Positions 25,738-34,460 of a stretch of 64,000 bases of DNA are shown here, one piece after another. Under the pieces are notes generated by a model. It was given only the letters and a program-made list of their open reading frames with translations. It ran no database searches and was not told where the DNA came from. Both the position numbers and the translations under genes were made by a program. The stretch is from contig CAZMFR010000003.1 in NCBI GenBank assembly GCA_964565685.1, positions 21,280 to 85,279 of the forward strand. Direction: 5' to 3'. Within the stretch, counting starts at the first letter, position 1, and every line of letters starts with the position of its first letter. Source of the DNA: JAGWNR01 sp964565685. Lineage in GTDB: Bacteria > Patescibacteriota > Minisyncoccia > Phycocordibacterales > PALSA-1337.

Positions 25738-25994
25738 GTGATCGTTCGCGAGAGCAATTACGCTTTCATTGACGGCCAAAAAAAGGGGCATCTTATGGAG
25801 AAAATGAGGACATTAAAGGAAATTGCGATTCTGATATGGTTTTAAGAATTTGTATAGATTTCTGGAATTTTGATAAAGCGGTGATAATTTCCGGCGATGG
25901 AGACTTTTATTCAGTGGGAAATATTTTATATTCCACGAATCAGAGCCCGTGTTTTCTTGTCAAAACAAAGGCGTTGAAGAAAATAGAATCATGA
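25738..25994 (+). pseudogene. Decayed NYN-domain (LabA/DUF88-like) nuclease gene
   Basis: From GTG 25738 the frame reads VIVRESNYAFIDGQKKGH, the start of a NYN PIN-like RNase domain, then stops. In another frame CIDFWNFDKAVIISGDGDFY follows, the conserved second Asp motif of the same domain. The centre of the domain is missing. A TATAGT lies six bases before the GTG, so the old promoter is still visible. It is a remnant, not a functional gene. The rest of the 25587-26010 gap holds nothing recognised. Confidence 0.65.
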
Positions 25995-26010
25995 TCCCTA
26001 TCGAAAACCC

Positions 26011-26802
26011 ATGAAAAAACTATTCCTGACAATATTAGATTTTCTTTTTCCTCGCCGCCTGAATGATGCGGCTATTTTTGATATCTCACCAGAGGATTTT
26101 TATGAAAAGATCCCGAAATGGCAAGGGGAAATCTATCCGAGCATGCGAGCGATCTTTCATTACAAGGATCCCATCGCCAAGGTCATGATAAAGGAATTGA
26201 AAAGCTCGAAAAACGAGCATGCCGCCGAGATCGCCGGCTTTGCCCTCTTGAACCATCTTGAAGAGAACAATCTGAGCGATGCGATCATCGTTCCCATGCC
26301 TATTTCCAAAGAAAGAAGAAGGAAACGCGGATACAATCAATGCGAGTTGATCGCAGAATTTCTCGTGAGAGAATCTCTCGACCGAAAAAAAGCTATCGTA
26401 GATAAGACTAAACAGGATTCAAGATTTATGATTAAAGATTCAAGAAAAATCAATGATCCGGTTTCTAATTGTAATTGCAATTTTTCTCTTGATCATCATG
26501 TCTTAAATCTTGGGTCTTATCAAGACGATCATGAAATAAAAAATTCTGAAATGTGCTTTGAAATTCGCACTGACATCCTAGAAAAACCGATCGATACGGC
26601 AAAATTGGCCTTTGAAAATCGCGCAGAAAGGTTAAAAGCAAATAAAGGGGTTTTTAGGTCTAAATGCACCCTTTCACATATCGAGAGGCGTATAATCGTC
26701 ATCGATGACGTCATCACCACCGGCAGTACGATGAGTTCGGCTATGGAGACTCTGCGAGCGGCTGGAGCAAAAAAAGTTTTTGGGATCGGGATCGCACATT
26801 AG
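26011..26802 (+). CDS. comF: ComF-family phosphoribosyltransferase-like protein with an insert
   Basis: A 263-residue ComF/GntX-like protein linked to DNA uptake. The N-terminal zinc finger is absent; the protein starts at FLFPRR. Diagnostic parts are IIVPMPISKERRRKRGYNQ near residue 92 and the PRPP loop IIVIDDVITTGSTM near 228. Between TKQ (135) and EKPIDTAKL (191) lies an in-frame insert of about 55 residues encoded by a palindromic element, where other ComF proteins have a short turn. Together with the T4P locus it suggests natural competence. Confidence 0.88.
   Translation: MKKLFLTILDFLFPRRLNDAAIFDISPEDFYEKIPKWQGEIYPSMRAIFHYKDPIAKVMIKELKSSKNEHAAEIAGFALLNHLEENNLSDAIIVPMPISKERRRKRGYNQCELIAEFLVRESLDRKKAIVDKTKQDSRFMIKDSRKINDPVSNCNCNFSLDHHVLNLGSYQDDHEIKNSEMCFEIRTDILEKPIDTAKLAFENRAERLKANKGVFRSKCTLSHIERRIIVIDDVITTGSTMSSAMETLRAAGAKKVFGIGIAH
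26408..26535. repeat. Palindromic insert inside comF
   Basis: GATTCAAGATTTATGAT near 26417 opposes ATCATGTCTTAAATCTTGGG near 26494, with AATTGTAATTGCAATTTT at the centre. Base composition is more AT-rich than the flanking gene. The frame stays open. Confidence 0.65.
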
Positions 26803-26906
26803 TTTAGCATTGGATCAGTTCTCGAGCACTTCAAAAAAACAAGATCTCCAGTTTTCGGCTTCCTCTCCCCTGTGGATAAGTTTAAATCCCAAAAAATGCC
26901 GCGTGT

Positions 26907-26912
26907 TATAAT
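26907..26912 (+). promoter_or_regulatory. -10 box of the cupin-GH130 transcript
   Basis: TATAAT 14 bases before the ATG at 26927; a perfect TTATCCACA 9-mer (minus strand) lies near 26873. Confidence 0.45.
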
Positions 26913-26926
26913 AAAAACCAATAAAA

Positions 26927-27280
26927 ATGACTAAAACTCCAACGTCGTATCGCGAAGATCGGCCGTGGGGTTCATTTGAACGTTTTACACTGAACGAACC
27001 CTCAACAGTCAAGATAATCACCGTAAAGCCCGGCGAAGCATTTAGCCTGCAAAAGCATAAAGATCGAGACGAATGGTGGAAAATTTTGGGCGGCGATGGC
27101 AAGGCGATCATAGGCGAAGCAGAAAAAGAGATAAAAGCCGGCGACGAATATTTTTTGCCGCGAGGAACGAATCACCGTATCACTGCCGGGAGATCTGCGG
27201 TGGTCTTTTTGGAGATCTCATTCGGCGATTTTGACGAGGACGACATAGTCAGAGTGTCTGATCGTTATGGACGAATATGA
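26927..27280 (+). CDS. Cupin phosphomannose isomerase-type protein
   Basis: A 117-residue single cupin, like the isomerase half of ManC/type II PMI. It has RPWGSFERF, the metal-binding first motif KPGEAFSLQKHKDRDEWWKI (His-containing), and FLPRGTNHRI in the second motif. It probably interconverts mannose-6-phosphate and fructose-6-phosphate or helps a linked enzyme do so. Its stop overlaps the next start by four bases (ATGA), so it is translationally coupled to the GH130 gene. Confidence 0.85.
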   Translation: MTKTPTSYREDRPWGSFERFTLNEPSTVKIITVKPGEAFSLQKHKDRDEWWKILGGDGKAIIGEAEKEIKAGDEYFLPRGTNHRITAGRSAVVFLEISFGDFDEDDIVRVSDRYGRI

Positions 27281-28422
27281 CAAATATATATAATGGAGCA
27301 TTGGTGCATTTTATCTCTATAGCTATCATAGCTGTGCTCGTTTTGGCTCTTATTTGGGAGATCTTTCGGTTATTCTTCAAATTAAAGAAGAAACTGGGGA
27401 TGCAAAAACATCTCATTCTCCTTCGTCATCCGGATAATCCGATCATTTCTCCAGATCGACGAAAGATTTGGGAGTTGGAAGGCACTTTCAATCCTGGAGC
27501 GATCATAGATGATGAAGGATGCGTGCATCTGTTCTATCGTGCGATCGGCTCGGATGGATTGTCTAGGATCGGCCATGCTGTCAGCAAAGACGGCATACAT
27601 TTTGACGAGCGCTCCCCTTATCCTGTCTTTCAGCCAATGGTTGGTTACGGCTTGCCCGATCCAAAAACGTTCCACGGACCGATGACCTACGATCCGACAT
27701 TCTATACTTCCGGCGGCGGCTGGGGAGGAGCAGAGGATCCGAGGACAGTACGGATAGACGGCAGAATCTACTTGACTTATGTCGCTTTCGAGGGATGGGA
27801 GCATTTGCATATGGCCGTCACATCGATCAGTGCGGACGATCTGAAGAAACAACGATGGAATTGGAAAAGACCTGTTTTGATATCGAGAGAGCGCAGCAAG
27901 AACTGGGTGCTCTTTCCGGAAAAATTCAATGGCAAATTCGCCATCATACACGGATTGGTAGACAAGGCAATGATCGAGTATGTGGATCGCTTAGACGCCG
28001 TGCCACATATAAAAAGCTTGCCGAATCGAGATGGGATGCCTGGGTATGAGGTAAAGAGCAGAAAAAAGCACTGGGATAGTTGGGTGCGCGGCGCAGGAAC
28101 GCCGCCGATAAGGACTGAGAACGGTTGGCTTCTCTTTTATAACGTCGTGAGTCCGCGCGATCCGGGAAAATACAAGGTCGGCGTCATGCTTTTAGATTTG
28201 AAGGATCCGTCTGTGATCACCCACCGCTCGCCGCAAGCTATCCTCGAACCGCATATGTCATATGAAAACGATGGCAAACCAGGAGTGGTATATGCTTCCG
28301 GGGCGGTTATAAAAGACGGCAGGGTCTTTCTCTATTATGGCGCTGGGGACAGACATATCGGTCTAGCGACGATTCCACTGTCACAATTACTAGAGTGGCT
28401 TGTTAAATATGGAAAAATATAG
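27277..28422 (+). CDS. GH130 family beta-mannoside phosphorylase/mannosidase, membrane-anchored
   Basis: A 381-residue protein with one N-terminal hydrophobic span (IAIIAVLVLALIWEIFRLFF) followed by a five-bladed propeller-type GH130 domain. Family motifs: GTFNPGAIIDDEGCVHLFYR, IGHAVSKDG, GGAEDPRTV, KNWVLFPEKFNGK, GAGTPPIRTENGW and YYGAGDRHIGLA. GH130 enzymes mostly phosphorolyse or hydrolyse beta-mannosides. The lack of a cleavable signal suggests it faces one side of the membrane. It is the second gene of a likely mannose-use operon. Confidence 0.87.
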   Translation: MTNIYNGALVHFISIAIIAVLVLALIWEIFRLFFKLKKKLGMQKHLILLRHPDNPIISPDRRKIWELEGTFNPGAIIDDEGCVHLFYRAIGSDGLSRIGHAVSKDGIHFDERSPYPVFQPMVGYGLPDPKTFHGPMTYDPTFYTSGGGWGGAEDPRTVRIDGRIYLTYVAFEGWEHLHMAVTSISADDLKKQRWNWKRPVLISRERSKNWVLFPEKFNGKFAIIHGLVDKAMIEYVDRLDAVPHIKSLPNRDGMPGYEVKSRKKHWDSWVRGAGTPPIRTENGWLLFYNVVSPRDPGKYKVGVMLLDLKDPSVITHRSPQAILEPHMSYENDGKPGVVYASGAVIKDGRVFLYYGAGDRHIGLATIPLSQLLEWLVKYGKI

Positions 28423-28430
28423 AAAGTGAA

Positions 28431-28500
28431 TGAAATCTGAAAAGAAGTAAAAAAGAAAAGATAGACACACCAAGAATTTCATCACTTTTCCTTCTTTCCA
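28431..28500. repeat. Imperfect inverted repeat between the GH130 genes
   Basis: GAAAGTGAATGAAATC near 28432 opposes GAATTTCATCACTTTTC near 28474; the inner parts are purine-rich and pyrimidine-rich respectively. Confidence 0.5.
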
Positions 28501-28518
28501 TCTTTGCTTTTTCCCTTG

Positions 28519-28524
28519 TATAAT
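28519..28524 (+). promoter_or_regulatory. -10 box of the tandem GH130 gene
   Basis: TATAAT, ACAAAC, ATG (28531). This position sets the start; an upstream in-frame codon at 28504 would precede the -10. Confidence 0.65.
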
Positions 28525-28530
28525 ACAAAC

Positions 28531-30450
28531 ATGTTCACAGTAACTCGAGAAAAATTGAACCCGCTTCTGTCACCTGATATAAGCCATCCGTGGGAAGCGG
28601 CGGCCACTTTCAATTGGTGCCCAATAAAGGAAGGCACGATGACGCATGTGCTATACCGCGCCTTATCGATGCCGGATCTGTTAGATGGTCAACATAGGAG
28701 CGTCTCAGTGATCGGTCATGCGACATCAAAAGACGGCACGCGCTTTTCGGGTCGCAATCCTTTCATAGTGCCGGAATATGACTTTGAAAAATATGGCTGC
28801 GAGGACCCGCGAGTGACAAAGCTAGGCACAAAATATTTTATATTCTATACAGCCCTTTCTAATTACCCTTTCAATGCCGATGGAATCCGCGTAGCGATGG
28901 CTGTGACGAAAGACTTCAAAAGGATAGAAAAAAAGGTCTTGGTTACACCCTTCAACGCAAAAGCCATGGCGCTGTTTCCGGCCAAAATCGGCAAAAAAAT
29001 CGCAGCTCTGGTCACCGTGAACACTGACTGTCCGCCGTCGGAAATATGTTATGTGGAATTTGACAACGAAGAACAGATCTCTTCGCCTGAATTCTGGAAC
29101 AATTGGAAGACGCGGATGAGAGATTTTGCTTTGCCGTTACGACGCCGCGACGGCGATCAGGTCGAGCTCGGTTCTGCGCCCTTGAAAACGGCGAGGGGCT
29201 GGTTGGTCTTTTATTCTCACATACAAAAATACGGCAGCGGCAATATGACATTCGGCGTAGAGGCCTTGCTACTGGACTTGAAAAATCCTAGACGCATAAT
29301 CGGCAGGACAAACGGCTCGATCATGGCCCCCGAAGCGTTCTATGAAAAAGTCGGCATCGCGCCAAATATCGTTTTTCCGTCCGGTGCGATGGTAAAAGGC
29401 GCCGGCGCAAAGAGCGTAGTCGAGCTATACTATGGCGCCAGCGACACACAATGCGCCATCGCTCGCATTCCCCTTTCAAATCTATTGGATGCTCTCTCGC
29501 CAAAAATCTCTGAGGAGAATCTGATCCTGCGGCGCTCGACAAAAAATCCTATCTTGACTCCACGAAAAGACATGCCCTGGGAAGCGCGCGGCACCCTGAA
29601 TCCTGCGGCGCTCGACCTCGGCGGCGCAGTGCACATCCTGTATCGCGCCGTAGATTCGAATAATATATCGACCATAGGTTATGCAAAAAGCAAAGACGGG
29701 CTGTCGATCGATGAGCGTGAGGACAAGCCGATCTACATTCCTCGCGCAGATTTTGAGCGGCACGGATGCGAGGACCCGAGAGTATCAAAGATCGGCGATC
29801 GTATCTTCATGGCTTACACTGGCTTCGACGGCAATCGTCCGAGAGTGGCGATCACTTCGATCAAAGAAGCGGACTTTTTGAATAAAAACTGGGATTGGTC
29901 GCCGCCGTCCGTATTGTCACCGGATTATGTCGACGACAAGGACGCTTGCATCCTGTCAGAGAAATTTCAGCGAGAAGACGCCCCTCATGGTAAAGAATAC
30001 CTCATACTTCACCGTGTCTCGGACAATATTTGCGGAGATTATGTGCCGACTCTCGACTTTGAAAAGCAAAAGATAGACAAATGCATAGATATCCTGTCTC
30101 CACGACATGGCATGTGGGACGGCTGGAAAGTCGGGATTTCCGCTCCTCCCATAAAGACGGCAAGGGGCTGGTTGCTAATCTATCACGGCGTTTCTACCAC
30201 GCCGACGTATCGTGTCGGCGCGGCCTTGCTCGATCTGAATGATCCCACTATAGTCCTCGCACGCGCGTCATTGCCGATACTCGAGCCGATCATGCCATAC
30301 GAACGTGACGGGGGGCCTGTGCACAATGTCGTCTTCCCTTGCGGCATCGTCCTGCGCAAAGGCATTTTATATATATATTACGGCGGCGCGGATTATTGCA
30401 CATGCGTCGCTACGGCGAAATTGGCGGATGTGCTAAGAATGTTCGAATGA
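28531..30450 (+). CDS. Tandem GH130 protein (two GH130 domains)
   Basis: A 639-residue cytoplasmic protein made of two complete GH130-like propellers. Domain 1 (about 1-315) has THVLYRALS, IGHATSKDG, CEDPRVTKL and YYGASDTQCAIARI. Domain 2 (about 325-639) has TLNPAALDLGGAVHILYRAV, IGYAKSKDG, CEDPRVSKI, MWDGWKVGISAPPIKTARGW and YYGGADYCTCVATAKL. Domain 1 is the more divergent and may be structural. A two-domain fusion is unusual for GH130, whose members are normally single-domain. The stop overlaps the next ATG (ATGA), coupling it to the HAD gene. Confidence 0.85.
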   Translation: MFTVTREKLNPLLSPDISHPWEAAATFNWCPIKEGTMTHVLYRALSMPDLLDGQHRSVSVIGHATSKDGTRFSGRNPFIVPEYDFEKYGCEDPRVTKLGTKYFIFYTALSNYPFNADGIRVAMAVTKDFKRIEKKVLVTPFNAKAMALFPAKIGKKIAALVTVNTDCPPSEICYVEFDNEEQISSPEFWNNWKTRMRDFALPLRRRDGDQVELGSAPLKTARGWLVFYSHIQKYGSGNMTFGVEALLLDLKNPRRIIGRTNGSIMAPEAFYEKVGIAPNIVFPSGAMVKGAGAKSVVELYYGASDTQCAIARIPLSNLLDALSPKISEENLILRRSTKNPILTPRKDMPWEARGTLNPAALDLGGAVHILYRAVDSNNISTIGYAKSKDGLSIDEREDKPIYIPRADFERHGCEDPRVSKIGDRIFMAYTGFDGNRPRVAITSIKEADFLNKNWDWSPPSVLSPDYVDDKDACILSEKFQREDAPHGKEYLILHRVSDNICGDYVPTLDFEKQKIDKCIDILSPRHGMWDGWKVGISAPPIKTARGWLLIYHGVSTTPTYRVGAALLDLNDPTIVLARASLPILEPIMPYERDGGPVHNVVFPCGIVLRKGILYIYYGGADYCTCVATAKLADVLRMFE

Positions 30451-31232
30451 ATAACTTCTCACAAAAAGACCTGATCATATTCGACCTGGACGGCACTTTG
30501 GCCGAGAGCAAACAACCGGTCGACGAGAATATGGCCATCATGCTTTTAATGCTCCTTTCAAAAAAGAAAATGGCTGTCATCTCTGGCGGCTCATTCCCGC
30601 AATTTCAAAAGCAATTTTTGCCAGCATTGGTAAAACAGACAAAATGGTCAAAAGCATCCGATCTGCCTTCCCCTTTCATAAACTTATTCCTCTTGCCTAC
30701 AACCGGCTCATCTATGTACATTTTCAAGGAGAATAATTGGTTCAAGGAATACTCGCATGACTTGAGCGTCTCGGAAAAAGAACAGATCCGTTTTGCATTG
30801 AAAGTCGCGCTTGAAAAAGCAGGTGAAAAGATCCCTCCAAAAATATATGGCGAACAGATCGAGGATCGCGGCAGTCAGATATCTTTCTCGGCCCTTGGCC
30901 AAGAAGCACCTATAGTAGAAAAAGCGAAGTGGGACCCAACGGAAAAACGCCGTCTTTTTATCGTATCTTTTTTGGAACCGATCTTACCGGAATTTTCTAT
31001 CGGCATCGGCGGAATGACGACGATTGATATAACGAAAAAAGGCATAGACAAATCCTTTGGCGTGCGAAAGATCTGCGAATATCTGAAAATCCCGATTGAA
31101 AAAGCCCTCTATGTCGGCGACGCTCTGTTTGAAGGGGGAAATGATTACGCGGCTCGCGATAGCGGCGTAGAATGCTTTGAAGTAAAAGACGTGGGAGAAA
31201 CAAAAAAGCTTATCGAGAAGATGATCGAATAG
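30447..31232 (+). CDS. HAD-superfamily phosphomannomutase-like enzyme
   Basis: A 261-residue HAD type IIB protein resembling the eukaryotic-type phosphomannomutase. Motif I is IFDLDGTLAESKQPV, motif II is AVISGG, and motif IV is VGDALFEGGND. The cap contains GGMTTIDITKKGIDKSFGVR, typical of PMM. It would convert mannose-1-phosphate, the product of mannoside phosphorylases, to mannose-6-phosphate. The ATG at 30447 overlaps the GH130 stop; an earlier in-frame start at 30339 lies inside that gene and is rejected. Confidence 0.85.
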   Translation: MNNFSQKDLIIFDLDGTLAESKQPVDENMAIMLLMLLSKKKMAVISGGSFPQFQKQFLPALVKQTKWSKASDLPSPFINLFLLPTTGSSMYIFKENNWFKEYSHDLSVSEKEQIRFALKVALEKAGEKIPPKIYGEQIEDRGSQISFSALGQEAPIVEKAKWDPTEKRRLFIVSFLEPILPEFSIGIGGMTTIDITKKGIDKSFGVRKICEYLKIPIEKALYVGDALFEGGNDYAARDSGVECFEVKDVGETKKLIEKMIE

Positions 31233-31236
31233 CTTT

Positions 31237-32229
31237 TTAGAACGTATTTTCCCCTTCGATCAATTTCACAGGACCGCTCTGATCTTGAATTCCGCCAGAA
31301 TTACCATCATTACCGCTCGTTCCATTGTTGCCGCCAATAGATGATCCAGAAGGATTGTTTGAAGAAGGATCAGATGAAGAAGCATCCCCGGACGGCGTCT
31401 GGTCAACCAGTTGATCCACTTCGTTTGTGTCTTGTTCGACGACGTTTTCTTGGTCGTTTATGTCTCCGAGAGTCAATGACCCGCCAATCCCCGCTTGGTT
31501 GTCGCCATCTCCAATCTGATCATTGGCTGTCGGTGTCTGGCCATTCGAGTTCGTTTGACTATCGTTTGAGCCATCTGTCACAGAACTGGCCGGGGTCTCA
31601 TCGATCTGATTCAATGAATCCTCTGTTGAATTTGCTTGCTCCGCGATATCGTCTGCTTGCGACTGATAACCGGATATTTCGCCCGCCGAAATATTAGAAT
31701 TTGTCGGTGACAAAGAATCAAGATAAGAAGATATCTCCTTCGAATAAGCCGCCGTCAATTCGATGGCGTTTTCTGCCGCGTCGTTCAATGCGACAGTCGA
31801 GATCGGAAGGTCAGAATCGGCCAAAGATTGGAGATAAGCGAGCGCCGAAGCGGCTCTCTGCCCGAGAGCGACAATGTTTGCCTGCTCTTCCAGGCCGAGT
31901 TTTTGATCAGCCACTAGTGCATCGTCTCTCGCCGCGATAGCCGCCGCCCTTGCGACGTCTGCCCTTATCGCAGAATCGAGCGAAGACGAATTTGGGAAGC
32001 TCGCCTCCATTTGATTCAGTTTTTCTGTTTGATCAGCTAGAACGATTTTCGCTTGTGCCAACGCATCCAAAGGCGATTCCGGTTTGAGGGCCTTTTGGAT
32101 GGATTGGATGATCGAATCGGCTGAGCTATTCTGTCTTTGCGAATAAAAATAGAAATATCCTTCGCCGCCGATGGCGCACAATAGGACGATCGCCAGGATC
32201 ATGATGAGGATTAGGTTACGCAAAGACAT
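31237..32229 (-). CDS. Membrane-anchored helical protein with a low-complexity tail
   Basis: A 330-residue protein: one N-terminal membrane span (LILIMILAIVLLCAIGGEGY), a helical Ala/Leu/Asp-rich outside domain (residues 40-180, coiled-coil-like) and a long acidic tail rich in Ser, Asn, Gly, Asp and Gln. The helical part resembles DUF5667-like domains of CPR envelope proteins, but this is a weak call. The disordered tail suggests an extracytoplasmic spacer. It converges with the HAD gene, ending four bases from it. Confidence 0.5.
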   Translation of the reverse strand: MSLRNLILIMILAIVLLCAIGGEGYFYFYSQRQNSSADSIIQSIQKALKPESPLDALAQAKIVLADQTEKLNQMEASFPNSSSLDSAIRADVARAAAIAARDDALVADQKLGLEEQANIVALGQRAASALAYLQSLADSDLPISTVALNDAAENAIELTAAYSKEISSYLDSLSPTNSNISAGEISGYQSQADDIAEQANSTEDSLNQIDETPASSVTDGSNDSQTNSNGQTPTANDQIGDGDNQAGIGGSLTLGDINDQENVVEQDTNEVDQLVDQTPSGDASSSDPSSNNPSGSSIGGNNGTSGNDGNSGGIQDQSGPVKLIEGENTF

Positions 32230-32249
32230 AGGTTTGTTGATGCGCTTTT

Positions 32250-32651
32250 TTAGACCGTGGCATTATGAGAGTGATCGTGCTCGGCGGCATGATGCTCCGG
32301 ATCATGCAAATGCTCAGAATGATGCTCATGGTGCTCTTGGTGCGCTTCGTGAGCATGATGTTCGGTTTCGCGCCTGGTATCTGGCTTTGCATTGGACTTG
32401 CCCGGCCATTTCTTCAAGAAAAAAACGATGTAGACAAGCTCAAGGATGCCGAGAGTATTAAAGATGAGAAGAGCGATGAACCACCAAACTTGACCAAGCT
32501 TTGCTGAATGCCATAGAGCATAGCCCTTTAGCACAATAGAAAAGACGAGCCATAGCGCGGCGACAAGAAAAAATATCGATCCGAATATACCAAAGCCGAA
32601 TGGGCTCCATATCTGCGGACCGAACATTGAATATGAGTGACTATAGAACAT
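32250..32651 (-). CDS. DUF5652-like membrane protein with a His-rich tail
   Basis: A 133-residue protein. Two hydrophobic helices (about 20-45 and 55-78) carry the W-x-A-x-K-L-G-Q-x-W-W-F and NTLGILELVYIVFFLKKWP pattern of the DUF5652 family common in Patescibacteria. The last 45 residues contain about 18 His with Glu and Asp (HHAHEAHQEHHEHHSEHLHD), a likely metal-binding tail facing the cytoplasm. The function is unknown; metal buffering is only an inference from composition. Confidence 0.65.
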   Translation of the reverse strand: MFYSHSYSMFGPQIWSPFGFGIFGSIFFLVAALWLVFSIVLKGYALWHSAKLGQVWWFIALLIFNTLGILELVYIVFFLKKWPGKSNAKPDTRRETEHHAHEAHQEHHEHHSEHLHDPEHHAAEHDHSHNATV

Positions 32652-32722
32652 GATTTTTAAGTAAGTTTGTAAGGTCTTTAAAATTAAAAGATGCGCGACT
32701 ATAGTCTATCACAAAAAGAACT

Positions 32723-33034
32723 CTACCCGCGATACCCCTTGCCGCATTTTTCCATCGCCCTTATAACATCACCGAGGCGTTCGCCATGCTTTGCCATCGA
32801 GTATAAAAGGCCTGATTTGGTCACGATTCCTTCATCAGTGAGCTTCTTTAGTTTAAGGGTAAGGGTGCGACTGCTCACACCAGCTAGGGAACGTTCGAGC
32901 TCGGAGAAACGGGCTTGCGAGCGCAATAGATCACGGATTATGAGTATGGTCCATGGATCGGACAAGAGACCCGCTATTTTGGCCACAGGACATATTTTGG
33001 AAGTATTTTTTCGAGGATTAGCAGAAGATGTCAT
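32723..33034 (-). CDS. HxlR-family winged-helix regulator
   Basis: A 103-residue MarR/HxlR-type DNA-binding protein with the family start CPVAKIAGLLSDPWTILIIR, the recognition region RFSELERSLAGVSSRTLTLK and the wing (TDEGIVTKSGLLYSMAKHGE). The first Cys matches redox-sensing HxlR proteins. The start at 33034 was chosen over 33040 because the -10 (TATGCT) abuts the longer version and lies six bases from this one. It is divergent from a nitroreductase gene, with a large palindrome between them. Confidence 0.88.
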   Translation of the reverse strand: MTSSANPRKNTSKICPVAKIAGLLSDPWTILIIRDLLRSQARFSELERSLAGVSSRTLTLKLKKLTDEGIVTKSGLLYSMAKHGERLGDVIRAMEKCGKGYRG

Positions 33035-33056
33035 GGACATAGCATATCATATGTGG

Positions 33057-33086
33057 TTTACTTTGTGAAGTACTTTACAAAGTAAA
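33057..33086. promoter_or_regulatory. Probable HxlR operator
   Basis: A 30-bp near-perfect palindrome centred on GTAC; half-sites are TTTACTTTGT and ACAAAGTAAA. It lies between the divergent HxlR and nitroreductase genes and overlaps the expected -35 of hxlR. Confidence 0.75.
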
Positions 33087-33164
33087 GCAACAGCCGTATG
33101 ATAGCCACATATCTCTGAATTTTATCGTCAGAGCTTTAATGGAAATAATGATAAACACAATGAT

Positions 33165-33794
33165 ATGAATCTCACAAAACAACTCGAGTGGCGCTATGCC
33201 ACAAAGAGGATGAACGGCACAGCAGTCCCATCAAAGAAGCTCGATGCCATCCTCGAAGCGATCCGCCTTGCCCCATCTTCATTCGGACTCACCCCTTATT
33301 CCATCCTTGTCGTGAGCGACCCGGATTTGCGCAAGAAGATCCAACCTGCCGTTTATATGCAGCCGCAGATAGTCGAGGGATCGCATGTGCTTGTTTTTGC
33401 CGTAAAGAACGATATCGTCGAAAAAGACGTCGATGATTATATGTCTCTCGTCGCCAAAACGCGCGGCGTGTCCGTCGAATCTCTCGCTGATTTCAAGAAA
33501 TCTATTTGGGGCGCCATCGGTTCCCTTCCGCAATCTGCCAAACAAGCGTGGGCGGCAAAACAGGCATACATCGCCCTCGGCGTCGGTATAGCCGCGGCGG
33601 CTCTAGAAAAAGTCGACGCCACGCCTATGGAAGGTTTTGATTCGGCCAAGCTTGATGAAATCCTCGACCTGCCGGAAAAAGGTCTGAAGAGTGCCGTCAT
33701 ACTAACGCTCGGCTATCGCGACATAGCCAGTGATCATCTCGCAAACATGAAGAAAGTAAGAAAAGCCAAGGAAGATCTTTTCATCGAGCTTTAA
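33165..33794 (+). CDS. NAD(P)H nitroreductase-family flavoprotein
   Basis: A 209-residue FMN-dependent nitroreductase/oxidoreductase. Typical parts are the N-terminal RYATKRMNG (FMN phosphate-binding R-x-x-x-R/K), LAPSSFGLTPYSILVV, and AAKQAYIALGVGIAAAALE leading to LDEILDLPEKGLKSAVILTL. It reduces quinones or nitro compounds in the cytoplasm. It is divergent from the HxlR regulator and preceded by its palindromic operator, so it is the probable regulated target. Confidence 0.92.
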   Translation: MNLTKQLEWRYATKRMNGTAVPSKKLDAILEAIRLAPSSFGLTPYSILVVSDPDLRKKIQPAVYMQPQIVEGSHVLVFAVKNDIVEKDVDDYMSLVAKTRGVSVESLADFKKSIWGAIGSLPQSAKQAWAAKQAYIALGVGIAAAALEKVDATPMEGFDSAKLDEILDLPEKGLKSAVILTLGYRDIASDHLANMKKVRKAKEDLFIEL

Positions 33795-33845
33795 TCTGAA
33801 AGCCAAAAAAAGCGGTCGACCAAGAGCTGCTCGACATCTAGAAAC

Positions 33846-34460
33846 TTAATTTGAAGCATGCAGGCCAGAAGCGTAAATATCAAACGTCAGGATATTATCG
33901 CTATAGTTGACGTGCTTGCTTGTCGTGCTTCCTTCTGTCACGATGACCTCCCCAAATATTTCTTTCAGCTGTCTTTCTATCTGGCCTATCGGATATGAAT
34001 ATGTCGGCACGTCGATTTCTTTCCTATTGAAAATCCCTCCTCTAGTATTATAACTGAGCAGTAAGAACCCATCCGGCTTCAGCCCTGCTTTTACTTTTTG
34101 GAAAAGGAAGAATAATTCTTCCGGACTAAGATATTGGATTACCCGTGTCACGACGATTGCTCGATAGTGCGATGCCTTGTAAGAATATTCGAGGATGTCT
34201 GATTTTTTGAAGTCTATCCTGGCTTGCAAAGCATCGGGCAATCTTTCCCACCATTTCAAATCCATTACATCGAAGCATTCCACCCTGCATCTTTGTTCAG
34301 CAAGAAAAATCGCGTTCCTTCCGTTTCCACAGCCAATATCAAGCACCTGATCCCCCGGCTGCAATTTTTCTGCATATTGTGAGGTCAAAATACTCGGAGC
34401 AAGCGTTTTTATCTCAAATTTTTTATCGATCCAAGCCTGTTCCCATTTATGCTTTTTCAT
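33846..34460 (-). CDS. Class I SAM-dependent methyltransferase
   Basis: A 204-residue enzyme with motif I VLDIGCGNGRNAIFLAEQ, an acidic residue after beta 2 (VECFDVMD), a motif near IEYSYKASHYRAIVVTRVIQ and FLLLSYNTRGG. It resembles TehB/UbiE-like small-molecule methyltransferases. The start MKKHKWEQAW is the only reasonable one. The substrate cannot be deduced. It converges with the nitroreductase gene and is followed upstream by an IS30 remnant. Confidence 0.85.
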   Translation of the reverse strand: MKKHKWEQAWIDKKFEIKTLAPSILTSQYAEKLQPGDQVLDIGCGNGRNAIFLAEQRCRVECFDVMDLKWWERLPDALQARIDFKKSDILEYSYKASHYRAIVVTRVIQYLSPEELFFLFQKVKAGLKPDGFLLLSYNTRGGIFNRKEIDVPTYSYPIGQIERQLKEIFGEVIVTEGSTTSKHVNYSDNILTFDIYASGLHASN

